A DNA stretch of 64,000 bases from the NCBI GenBank assembly GCA_001599595.1, contig BCHH01000010.1:603359-667358 (forward strand), read 5' to 3'. The first letter of the stretch is position 1, and each line of letters starts with the position of its first letter. The DNA is from Beverwykella pulmonaria (Eukaryota > Ascomycota > Dothideomycetes > Pleosporales > Melanommataceae). Positions 55,739 through 64,000 of this stretch are shown here, piece after piece. The notes under the pieces are model-generated. The model was not told the DNA's origin, did no database searches, and saw nothing but the letters and a program-made list of their open reading frames with translations. The translations under genes were made by a program, and so were the position numbers.

Positions 55739-56011
55739 ATGTCCCTACCCAGGATTACTACCCGCGACGCCGACTCCGTGCCGTCCGACACTAATCAAGA
55801 GCTGAATTCTAATATCACGACTGAGACCTCATCGCCGGACTCAAAGCTGTCGGACTCAAAGATAGTGACCGCCGAGTTCTATACTAGAGATCAGAACTAC
55901 GATCAGAAGGATAATGATGGGGGAAGATTACAAGCACCAGGAGTGACGCACTGCACGATAGCTTGCCAAACGGTGACGCCGAAGGAGGATGGGCAGGCTG
56001 GGGGTGTGTGA
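55739..56011 (+). CDS. small hydrophilic hypothetical protein, 90 residues
   Basis: ATG 55739. Ser/Thr/Asp-rich, acidic, without signal peptide or membrane segment; contains TTETSSPDSKLSDSK and a tail with two Cys. A second small hydrophilic ORF follows 220 bases downstream on the same strand with similar composition. No family recognised; could be a chance ORF. Confidence 0.35.
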   Translation: MSLPRITTRDADSVPSDTNQELNSNITTETSSPDSKLSDSKIVTAEFYTRDQNYDQKDNDGGRLQAPGVTHCTIACQTVTPKEDGQAGGV

Positions 56012-56234
56012 GGTGTCTCACATAGTTGACTCTGATTTAGACCGTCAATATTCAGAAAATGAGTCAACCTAAAGTATATAAAGCCAGCTCTGTTATACAT
56101 AAATGCACTCTGCCGCTTATTTGCTACACTTTCTTGTATAGAATCAAAGAACTAACGAGCGGTGGCCACACAATATTTCCTCCCTCTGCACCTCACTTAA
56201 ACTAAGACTTACTTCCCCTCAATCGTCAAAGTTC

Positions 56235-56462
56235 ATGACCGAAACAATGTCAGACCCACAATCGCACAACCAAAACACACGTCGAATTCCCGATTTCAAA
56301 CTAAACGACAACCCCATGCCCAACGAAGACGCGGCACAAGCCTCTGGAGCTGAGCCTCAGGGTCGTAACGAGGGAAGTTCTGTCGTGAAGCATGATCAGA
56401 AGTACGAGAAGGATAAGGCTAAACGGACTTGGCAACTGAATGGGAGGTTGAGTGGCAAGTAA
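56235..56462 (+). CDS. small hydrophilic hypothetical protein, 75 residues
   Basis: ATG 56235, with a second in-frame ATG at 56247 (MSDPQSHNQNTRR). Highly charged, ends KRTWQLNGRLSGK. The compact hydrophilic make-up is like small fungal stress-induced or disordered proteins, but no motif is decisive. Promoter-side sequence contains a TATATAAAG run at about 56074-56082. Confidence 0.38.
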   Translation: MTETMSDPQSHNQNTRRIPDFKLNDNPMPNEDAAQASGAEPQGRNEGSSVVKHDQKYEKDKAKRTWQLNGRLSGK

Positions 56463-57067
56463 GGGGCGTTGGGAATGTGTGAATAGAGGAAAGATAGAGA
56501 CATTATTGGGTGTAGGAGAAGGCTAGGGCGTTCTTTCTTTTTGTTTTGCACTTTTGCGATTTTGTTCTTTTTAGACGCGTTATAGATCATTAGAGAGATT
56601 AATTGAGGGTTTTGTCTCGCTAACAACGCTCTATCTTACAGTCACGCATCTCGAATGGCGTTTATGAATTGGTATTATCGAACATAACAATCATCATCAA
56701 AATTGGTTCAGGTTGGTGACATGCCATTAAATGACAAAGAAACGTTTGGCAATGGCGACTTTGTCTAAGACAATCGCTGTCGTTTGTCTTTGTTAGCCTT
56801 ACCCACAAGCTAACCAGATTCGTCGCCATTCACAAATCGCTTCACTACGTAGCTGTCCCACGTTCATTGCATACTCGTTCGTTCTGCAACAACTCAACCC
56901 TCGAGGCCATATCAGTTCCTTTTTCTCGATCATTTAAAAGATAAATTTCCGCAACAAATCTACTTGCGCACCCTGGATATCGAAAATTCTAAGCACAAAG
57001 CAAGTCACACGGACCGCCATTGCTTAGCAGACGTTTAAAACTTCCTCCTCCACTCCGAAGCTATAAC

Positions 57068-57535
57068 ATGGACCCTACGATGGACCCGCTCGGCGAATAC
57101 GAGCCTCATACAACCCTCTACACCCTCAGTGTCTACGTCCCTCCCCGACCACTCCCCAGCTGGCTCCCCGCCTTCGTAACTCGCACCCCCATATCTTATA
57201 AAAATTACGTCCCCGAGCGCGACTACCGCATTATCTCCGACTCCTCACACTACAACCTTCACACCTTCGGTCCCAAAAACCTCCCAGACATGAAGGTCAA
57301 ACAGGTCAAGATCAAGAGTTGGCAGTTCCCTCCTGAGGTTAGGTGTGAGCATGTGCAGAGAAGTCATATCTGTGGGGGAGGCTGTTACGTGCTGGAGAAG
57401 GGGGGCAAGAAGGGGTGGACGTGTGAGGCAGGGGATTGTGAGGGGCATGTGTATACGGGGAGTGTGAAGACGCATGAAAGAGGGCAGGCATGTTTTGGGA
57501 AGACGGGCGAGAGGCTGGTTGCTATTGAGCGTTGA
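57068..57535 (+). CDS. Cys-rich hypothetical protein, 155 residues
   Basis: ATG 57068 (MDPTMDPLGEYEP); the open frame upstream begins only with TTG. Intronless. The N-terminal half includes LYTLSVYVPPRPLPSWLPAF and YKNYVPERDYR. The C-terminal half has FPPEVRCEHVQRSHICGGGC, CEAGDCEGHVYTG, then SVKTHERGQACFG, giving seven Cys and several His that could bind metal or form disulfides. No signal peptide. A related but damaged copy lies 0.5 kb downstream (58036-58284), which argues that this is a real gene. Family not recognised. Confidence 0.5.
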   Translation: MDPTMDPLGEYEPHTTLYTLSVYVPPRPLPSWLPAFVTRTPISYKNYVPERDYRIISDSSHYNLHTFGPKNLPDMKVKQVKIKSWQFPPEVRCEHVQRSHICGGGCYVLEKGGKKGWTCEAGDCEGHVYTGSVKTHERGQACFGKTGERLVAIER

Positions 57536-58035
57536 TGAGGGAGTGAGAGCGAAGCTGGAAAGAAAGTGCATTGAGCGTACTTCCGCCGATACTCTTCCGG
57601 GCCTTGGTCTGCAGAGTTGAGATACTGTGAGTATGGTCTCGGTAGAGAGTCAAGTCGTTTGAGGTAATGAACTATGTGTCTAATTGTGCGGAGTCGTAGT
57701 AGCCGAACGTCACCTGTATATAGATACATTACACTCGTTCCCTCCGGTATTTTCTTGCGGCTAGTTACTCCACAATTCACTCTATTGAACATTGCGTTAT
57801 ATTATCCCAATTTCACGGTTGACACAGCATTACTAAAGTGTTCAACTCTCTGTATGTACAAGTACATATCTAATGCTCGAGAATCTACACCTACGCTTTT
57901 CGTAACATTCACATGCGGCCATGTTTACTATTATACACATAAGTACATGGTCCGATTCCATGACGAGCAAAATAGACACCAAAAACTGCCTTCTATAACA
58001 TTAAATTCGATAATCTTGCCGAACAAGGCTCCAAG

Positions 58036-58284
58036 ATGGTCAAATCATTCACCTAGCTCACCTTTACTTCCGCCGACTTCCCTCCTGAATGCCGTTGCTC
58101 CCACATCAAGAACATGAGGAGGTTCCAGTGCACCAGTGACAAATGCTACACACAGGTCACGAAGAAGAACTGCGGCGAGAATGAACTGCCAGCAGTGCGC
58201 ATGGGCTTTCCGCCTCCTATAAGGGTTTCTGGAGTCAAGGTCCATGGCGAGGGCCATTGTAAGGGAGGGATATGCATTGGGTAA
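58036..58284 (+). pseudogene. degraded tandem copy of the Cys-rich gene
   Basis: Reads MVKSFT, then TAG (58054-58056), then LTFTSADFPPECRCSHIKNM, CTSDKCYTQ and GVKVHGEGHCKGG to TAA at 58282. The FPPE-x-RC-x-H block, the CY and the (S/G)VK-x-H segment occur in the same order as in the protein at 57068-57535. The TAG could be a true mutation, or the 3' end of an intron, since CACCTAG is a possible acceptor. The end, GG|GTAAGA, also looks like a donor, so an intact multi-exon gene is not excluded. Confidence 0.45.
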
Positions 58285-59127
58285 GAGAGCGATTTCTGGG
58301 TGAAGAGGTTCGGGGAGGGAGGCAGCGAGTGAGAAGAATGGGTGAATAGCGTACCTGCGTGCAGCTACCGGGTGCGAAAGCTTGCGGCTTGTAATATTTT
58401 TCTTTGAGATTCTTCGTCGTACAGTATATTCTGTCGCCCGTTCTACTGCACGGTATCGTTACCATGCCGCGCCTTCAAAGAATGTGTTTTAAGTCCCGAA
58501 ATATAGTAAAAGAGAAGTAGTATTTGCTTGCTATTCCTAGCAAGCTGTAGGATTATCTTAGACTTGGTGGGGCATTTCGTTAGGTCGCTCAGTTGTCAAC
58601 AAGCCAGTGCATTTCGTTGACCGCGTTAGCTGCTTCCGCTTTCATGACTCACAAAGAGCATAGATAATTTCTTCGCACGTCAATATCCCGCACTAGTTCC
58701 CTCGGGTCGACCTTCCTCCGCGCACACGTCATGACTTAGCATCCCGCAAATGCCTCCCAGTTGCCTAATTTGTCCCGAAAGTCGCCCTTTTCCTGCCCGC
58801 GTGATCCTTCTCGTGGGTTCCAGAGATCGAGCTCGATTTGGGAGTGCAACAGCCGAAGTGAGTAATGAACACCTCGCGGAATCGGAAATTAGAGGATTGT
58901 AGCAAGCGTGGTACCAATGTTAGAAAGGGGTCTGTGTTGCTTTGGTGTACGAAGGGAAATGCTCAAGGGGGCCTCGAACAGAATCCTCATATGATTTTCG
59001 AATATCGAGGCGAATCGTGCTCCCACTGCAAAAGCCAACTCAGATAAGTAAATATCAAGGACAACGCCGTCCAGATCCTGCCTACAATGCTGCGATCAAA
59101 ATCCCAAACAACGACCGCAGTCTTCAC

Positions 59128-59601
59128 ATGGCTGGAAAACGTCGAATCGCCTGGTTTACCACCACCATCAAGATACTGGTCGAACGATTGAGAGGGCACT
59201 ACCGAGTCCCAAACTTGAAGCAACCCAAGCTAAGAAACAGATCTCCGCCCCTTCTCATCAACCCTTTATCTGCACATCATTCCAGCTCCAGCTCGCGCCT
59301 CAGCACTCTCTTCACCCCGCCCGCCCACACTCACCAAAACGCTTCCCCTCCGGAATCCCCATCAAACGCCTACGCGCACGTCCCTCCTTCCGCCCGCGAA
59401 CGCACTCAACCTCCACCTCGCGATCCGCATACAATCCCACGCGCCCCTTCTCCACCCTCACCACCTTGGAGCCTACACGTGCTCGAAGCAGAGGGCACCG
59501 ACACCAACTATTTGGGTACGGACTATTGGCCCCCAAGAGCGCGACATGAGTGGGTGGTAAGGGAGGATATTGAGAGGCCGAGTTTGAAGGGGTTGGTGTG
59601 A
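59128..59601 (+). CDS. low-confidence Pro/Ser-rich ORF
   Basis: Open from ATG 59128 (MAGKRRIAWF) to 59601, 157 residues. The middle is low-complexity (runs of Ser and Pro) and an antisense ORF overlaps. The C-terminal part (LEAEGTDTNYLGTDYWPPRARHEW, written here in two overlapping senses of acidic then aromatic residues) has somewhat coding-like composition. No motif. May be a chance ORF. Confidence 0.2.
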   Translation: MAGKRRIAWFTTTIKILVERLRGHYRVPNLKQPKLRNRSPPLLINPLSAHHSSSSSRLSTLFTPPAHTHQNASPPESPSNAYAHVPPSARERTQPPPRDPHTIPRAPSPPSPPWSLHVLEAEGTDTNYLGTDYWPPRARHEWVVREDIERPSLKGLV

Positions 59602-59974
59602 TGGTCAGTTCCGTCGCTGGTGCAGGTATGGGCTGTATCAAGGGTGTGATATAGGAGACGGGCGAGGAGGAAGAGGGAGATGAATGACGCTCAAAACGTG
59701 CTCTGGGCCGTGTGAATAATTAGCTTGGAGAAGACACTCTAAAGGTGTTCGGAGTGTTTGACTATTATCGATTATGCTGTCTGTCATTAATGAATGAAAT
59801 GGAGAATTGCTCAGCTGTGTATGTAATGCATGTTCACACGCCTGCACATATACCTAAATGGCCCGGTGCCGAACATTCCATCTCACACAATATGCTTCCC
59901 GAAGCCCTTCACACTAGCCTTCAAATTCGTTTTTTGTCTTCATTGTACGACATTTTCATCCCCCCCCATTTGCA

Positions 59975-61705
59975 CTACAACTTTGGTCCCTTCTCCCCCC
60001 GCCCAGCGATTAAATCTGCACACACTTCACCCAGCGCAAAAATAGTCAGGCTCGGCATCGCGCCCAGCGGTTCCGGAAACACACTCGCATCGCAGACCCT
60101 CAGGCCCTTTATTCCTTTGACACAAAAGTCTGCGTCTAGAACAGTGCCCAGCGCACACGTACCCATGGGATGCGCGATCGTTTCAACGTAGGCCCGGACC
60201 CGGGCGTTGATTTCGTCGTCGGTGCTTGAGGGTGTGAGGGCTGTGAATGTGGTGTTGTTGTTACTAGGGGAGGGGATTGGTGGTGTTTCGCCGGAAATAT
60301 AGTTGGATAATGGGAACGTGGAGATGAGGGAGAGGGCTTTGCGCACGGCTGTGCGGATAATGTAGCGGTCGGTTGTTGTCGAGAGATAGCGAGGGTTTAT
60401 CACTGGAGGTTCCTTTGGATCGGATGAAGCGAGAGTAACGGAACCACGCGAGAGGGGAAGAAGGTGCAAAGAAGTTATCGCGATGTGCGTGCCGGTTGTT
60501 GGGGCGATGGTCGGGTTGTATGCAGGCGTGGCGAGGATGGGGAAGTAGAATGGGAAATTCATTGAATGGCACCGCTTGGGACGGAGATGTGGATGTAAAT
60601 CGTCTGGTCCGTTCGAGGCTGTGGTTGTAAGACCGTCTGAAGCAAGGAGGGGCGCCAGTGCAGATGGCGGGATGTTAGAGAAGAGATTGAATTCCCATGG
60701 CATGCCTTGTCCGTACTCTGGCTTCATAGTCCCTTGGAATGGAAGACTGAGCCCACGTTCGGGATGCTTGAGCGCAAAGTACTGCGTCAGTGCTGAGTGG
60801 TCGAACAGATTCTGGCCAACGGCTGAGGCGTCGACTGTCAGTGGGATACTGTGCTTCTTGAGCTCGTCTTTGGGCCCTATGCCTGAGAGCATAAGGATTT
60901 GAGGTGTTTTCTGTGCGCCGCAAGAAACAACCACTTCCTTATTCGCTTGTATTTTTTGCCCAGAGAGTAATTCCACGCCGACTGCACGCTTCTCAGAGTC
61001 TACGAGGATCCGTGCCACAGGCGCATCACATAGAATGTGTGCTTTGGACAAATTATACACCCGAGAGCTGTGTTGGCGCTCCGAGGTCGACTCCGAAGTC
61101 GCGCGGAAGCACTGCGTCACATCCGCCAACCCAGTCGGATCGCCCTTCATCGCATCTGGATTATAGCGATGCCCCAACTTCTCCGCGCTCTTCTGTATCG
61201 CGTCCCGCAGCGGGTATTGCCTCCCGCCAACGGTGTGAATCGGGCCGTCAAACCCGTGATATTCCGGATCGGCTTTCTTATCCCAGTGCGTCTCCAGCCT
61301 CTTAAAAATGGGTAGTAGCTTCTCGAATGTGAATCTTTCGTGTCCCGCCTTTTCCGCCATCAAAGCATAGTCCGTAGCCGAAGCGCGCATCCATATCCCA
61401 ACATTAATCGCACTTGCACCCGAGAGCAGACGCCCCGCAGGATTAAAAATGCGCCGATTATTACAGTGTTCCTGCGGTACGGTAGAGTAGTCGATTGTCC
61501 ATGAGTTTCCCTGAAACTCGTTCGAGCTGAGGCCTGGGAACGCAAGTGGGTTCGTTACGGATGGATGAGAGGTTTCGTCGGGCCCGGCTTCGAGGAGCAG
61601 GATGGTGTGGTTGGGGAGGTAGGTGGAGAGGCGCGAGGCGACGACTACGCCGGCTGTGCCTCCGCCGACAATAATATAGTCGAAAGTTGAGGGTACTACT
61701 GCCAT
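59975..61705 (-). CDS. GMC oxidoreductase (FAD-dependent)
   Basis: Predicted FAD flavoenzyme of the glucose-methanol-choline family (aryl-alcohol oxidase/choline dehydrogenase-like); substrate unknown. Intronless, 576 residues, ATG 61705. The Rossmann motif DYIIVGGGTAGVVVASRL is at about residues 9-26. GRLLSGASAINVGIWMR (about 91-107) is GMC signature 1, and GAQKTPQILMLSGIG is signature 2. The catalytic block IAHPMGTCALG holds His 512. Where family members have the second catalytic His or Asn (AHYQATxYALAE-type block), this protein reads GAMPSLTIFALGE, that is Met. There is no signal peptide. The C-terminus GPKL fits a loose peroxisomal PTS1 (PKL). Confidence 0.9.
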   Translation of the reverse strand: MAVVPSTFDYIIVGGGTAGVVVASRLSTYLPNHTILLLEAGPDETSHPSVTNPLAFPGLSSNEFQGNSWTIDYSTVPQEHCNNRRIFNPAGRLLSGASAINVGIWMRASATDYALMAEKAGHERFTFEKLLPIFKRLETHWDKKADPEYHGFDGPIHTVGGRQYPLRDAIQKSAEKLGHRYNPDAMKGDPTGLADVTQCFRATSESTSERQHSSRVYNLSKAHILCDAPVARILVDSEKRAVGVELLSGQKIQANKEVVVSCGAQKTPQILMLSGIGPKDELKKHSIPLTVDASAVGQNLFDHSALTQYFALKHPERGLSLPFQGTMKPEYGQGMPWEFNLFSNIPPSALAPLLASDGLTTTASNGPDDLHPHLRPKRCHSMNFPFYFPILATPAYNPTIAPTTGTHIAITSLHLLPLSRGSVTLASSDPKEPPVINPRYLSTTTDRYIIRTAVRKALSLISTFPLSNYISGETPPIPSPSNNNTTFTALTPSSTDDEINARVRAYVETIAHPMGTCALGTVLDADFCVKGIKGLRVCDASVFPEPLGAMPSLTIFALGEVCADLIAGRGEKGPKL

Positions 61706-62165
61706 GGTGTATGAAGAAAGGAATGAGACGCAATGTGTGAACGAGAAACGGCAGGGAATTGACGCGACAGAATCGACCGAGATGTTGACTGAAAGACAGA
61801 GGATAAGAGCATGAAGAAGAAGATTACGCAGGAGCTCGAACAGGAATATATTGCCTTACATACCCCCAAGACTACCGGAGCACTGGAACATGATCCTACC
61901 TTGACTTATACTTCCGCGATGAGAACTAGTCTTACACTTGACGTTTTGATGGCGCAGTTCGGAAAAACACATGGCACAGGTGAGCGACGTCGAGTAGTCG
62001 ATATCCCCCAAGCAATGCACTGTGGACCAAGTGCACAGAAGAAGTGGACGAAATGATGGGGAAGGTGGGGTACATGTGGGGAGCAATGAAACAAAACCGC
62101 CCTGCGAAGGCGGTGTGAATTGGTCTAACCTCTTAGGGCCTAGCGTACGAATCCGATCGTTCGCT
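61706..62165. other. 5' flank of the GMC gene
   Basis: Promoter region of the GMC oxidoreductase gene, then sequence that continues the minus-strand frame of the STAND relic but without recognisable protein. No gene. Confidence 0.4.
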
Positions 62166-62380
62166 TTTCCTAAAGGAAGCTCGTCAAGGCGTTTGCGGAG
62201 AAGCGACACACCATCGTTATTAATCAACCCAGCCCGTAGAGAACGAACTGCAAGAAAAATCCAGAGGAATACACTTTGGACTTTACGGGTGGTCTTGCTC
62301 AATAGGTCGAGATAGGCCTTCTCCTCTATCTTAACTCGATCGTAGTGGGTAATTCTTCGTTTGTTAGGTAGGCTGCCGTC
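62166..62380 (-). pseudogene. fragment of a fungal NACHT/STAND protein
   Basis: The minus strand reads SKTTRKVQSVFLWIFLAVRS, LRAGLINNDGVSLLRKRLDE and LPLG. This closely follows the segment after the NACHT domain in fungal NLR-like proteins (GVFLWVxLVVRSLxxGxxNxD, then LxxRLxxLPxDLE). The flanking NACHT core and C-terminal repeats are absent. It is a second, separate piece of NLR debris, 22 kb from the P-loop relic at 40.4-40.6 kb. Confidence 0.65.
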
Positions 62381-62664
62381 GTCAACCTCAGCCTCATGCC
62401 GAGCCAATCATTGGGCGCGATCTGGCGTAAGCTCGGTAGGCGGAGCGCCCAACGCAAATGCTAATGTACGTGGCTGATAGCAAGTAGATCCCAAAGTTTA
62501 TCTGCTAAGGCTTGACTCTAGCCTACACAGCTCACGCTCCGTAGTAGCCGCGCCTATATAAGGTGGCAATCTACGAAAAGTTACTTAGTTCACAGACAGC
62601 ATGACTAAGGTTAAGTCGATTACAAGGCTGCGGGATCACGGATTTCACTCAACTACCTAGGTAT

Positions 62665-63192
62665 CTATAAGTCCACCCCCATCAAAACATCTCCATCATC
62701 ATCCGGCGGTCCAATCTCCCTAAACCCAAGTTTCTCATAAAACCTATATGGCGAATCCTCAGGCTTCACAGTCTTGTTTGGATTCGAATCATTCGTCTTC
62801 CCTTCACGCGGCGTTGACCTGAGTTTCAGCTGCTTTGCCTTGGGGTAATTCTGGCGTATGTGCGCAATCGCGAATTCTACGCCTCGTCGTCCATATCCCA
62901 GATGCTGATACCGGCCATCGATCATGAATCGCCAGATGTTGTACGACTCAGTAGGATCCCATATTTCCATCATGAGCATACCGACAAGCGTCTCGTCAGC
63001 GTAGATAGCTCGCACCCATGCCTCTTCGTCGAAACGAGATACCAAGAGAGACCATACATTGGGGTCAAGGTTGCCTGTTTGACCGTCTTTTAAGCTTAGG
63101 CATGCGACGTCTATATAATTGTCCTTGGTAATTTCGCGGAATGTAAGGGTTGAGTCTCTGGTTAGAGCGGTCTTGTTGGGAAGGTTGTCCAT
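62665..63192 (-). CDS. GNAT acetyltransferase, polyamine/diamine type
   Basis: Predicted acetyl-CoA N-acetyltransferase similar to bacterial and fungal spermine/spermidine acetyltransferases (BltD/PaiA-like). Intronless, 175 residues, ATG 63192. The order of elements is normal: LTFREITKDNYIDVACLSL (about 16-34), YADETLVGMLMMEI (64-77), then WRFMIDGRYQHLGYGRRGVE with the acetyl-CoA loop QHLGYG (96-101). Next come a LKLRSTPREGKTNDSN-type strand-loop, and FYEKLGFREIG near the C-terminus. No signal or membrane segment, so cytosolic is likely. The leader region has a TATA-like TTTTATACA at about 63283-63291. Confidence 0.85.
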   Translation of the reverse strand: MDNLPNKTALTRDSTLTFREITKDNYIDVACLSLKDGQTGNLDPNVWSLLVSRFDEEAWVRAIYADETLVGMLMMEIWDPTESYNIWRFMIDGRYQHLGYGRRGVEFAIAHIRQNYPKAKQLKLRSTPREGKTNDSNPNKTVKPEDSPYRFYEKLGFREIGPPDDDGDVLMGVDL

Positions 63193-64000
63193 AGTGTTTA
63201 AAGTAGGAGAAATGCAGCGGGCAGAGAGATTTTTAAGGTAGATGCTTTAAGGCTTGTGCTAGAGATCAACAGCGCAGCTCGATCTTTTATACATGCAATT
63301 TAACATCTTTGTAAGATGTGCGGTGAACATAAGCTAGTGGTGACTCACTATCCCCTGCTAGGAGAACCTGGTTAGGATCAGGAATCTGCGGATTGCCACT
63401 TACTTGGCTATATCATTGGCTAATAATAACATTTTCTTCGCGACACAGATCTAGATCAAGGCATACAATTCGCCGAAGAATTTACAAAATGCCGTGCCGC
63501 TGCATTCGACTCATTATGAGTAGTATCAAGTCTGGTTTCGTGTCAAATTGAAATCCAGGTTGGGCATTTGGGTGAGTCACTTAGCAACCTTGCAGAGTTG
63601 CAGTTGCTTTAAGTCAACGTACCCCTTATACGATATAGTAGTATTGTGCATTTTGTTGGACGTCTTATTTTCAGTAACGGATTACCACATAGCTTGGAGC
63701 CCATTTGCAATTAACTTGCGCAGCAATAAAATTGCACTTCAAGTCTCGGAATTTTTTTGGGAAAACTAACACTTCTAAGGGTTCCGAAATTCAGAGAGGC
63801 CCTGTCTATCACGAGAAAACAGGGGTGGATTGCGGAGGTGGCGATTAATGACGTCGACGAATCTAGAGATAAATAGCTGTAGAATAGTTATGTATTATAT
63901 AAACCTGTTTATACTTGCAGATAAAGAATCTAAGGCGACTTTTTGCAAAACTGTCTCGCCTCTCCTGCTCTTGACATTTTTAGATCATACCTCGAAAGGT
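63193..64000. other. right end, no supported gene
   Basis: 5' flank of the GNAT gene followed by A/T-rich sequence. ORFs are 73 codons or shorter with no motif. Nothing recognisable. Confidence 0.45.

Larger units (their letters stand above)
57536..59974. other. region of small or degraded ORFs
   Basis: Apart from the degraded Cys-rich copy (58036-58284) and a low-confidence ORF (59128-59601), no gene is supported. A 60-codon ORF at 58865-59047 with three Cys is too short to judge. The GMC oxidoreductase 3' end borders it on the right. Confidence 0.35.

Noticed and set aside
53467..61705. A carotenoid or secondary-metabolite gene cluster
   Set aside because: The carotenoid oxygenase and GMC oxidase are separated by unrelated small ORFs, and no synthase, desaturase, P450 or transporter partner is present.

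Overview
The window is nuclear DNA of a filamentous ascomycete (Pezizomycotina). This is supported by short introns (41-126 bases, one outlier of 490), typical fungal gene families (ascomycete-type laccase with a DSGL tail, RTA1 protein, Zn2Cys6 regulator, fatty alcohol oxidase, NACHT remnants), and a copia retrotransposon with RIP-like decay. I cannot name the genus. There is no rRNA, tRNA or CRISPR array that I can support.

Layout. 1-2.7 kb: no clear gene. 2.8-14.1 kb: a damaged membrane-protein gene, Dus1-type tRNA dihydrouridine synthase (-), a FYVE zinc-finger protein (-), a long-chain fatty alcohol oxidase (+) and a GNAT acetyltransferase (+). 14.1-19.7 kb: gene-poor, with one broken secreted-hydrolase-like fragment and a 73-base tandem duplication. 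19.7-30.0 kb: a seven-exon laccase (+), a GT25-type glycosyltransferase (-), a CRIB-plus-kinase protein (-) and a J-domain protein with a GC-AG intron (-). 30.48-36.42 kb: a complete Ty1/copia LTR retrotransposon flanked by the 5-base target duplication ATATG. It is interrupted by many stops and a 430-base assembly gap. 36.4-41.7 kb: degenerate sequence with a CorA-like transporter gene (damaged 5' end) and a broken NACHT P-loop fragment. 41.7-44.7 kb: an RTA1 family membrane protein and a Zn2Cys6 transcription factor, both (-). 47-55.2 kb: a coiled-coil protein (+), ribosomal protein uS7/RPS5 (+), a fungal coiled-coil membrane protein (-) and a carotenoid oxygenase (+). 55.7-59.6 kb: small unassigned ORFs including a Cys-rich gene and a nearby degraded copy. 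60-63.2 kb: a GMC oxidoreductase (-), a STAND remnant and a polyamine-type GNAT (-).

The genes do not form an obvious biosynthetic cluster or single pathway. They are housekeeping genes (Dus1, RPS5, J-protein, FYVE) mixed with secreted or oxidative enzymes (laccase, two GMC flavoenzymes, carotenoid oxygenase) and mobile-element and NLR debris. The points most worth following are: the copia element whose LTRs look pristine while its coding region is full of C-to-T type stops; three palindromic RTCACRTGAT sites in its LTR; two independent GC-AG introns; a kinase with a PAK-like CRIB motif but divergent kinase motifs; the PTS1-like tails on both GMC enzymes, one of which has lost a catalytic His; and the tandem Cys-rich gene pair near 57-58 kb.
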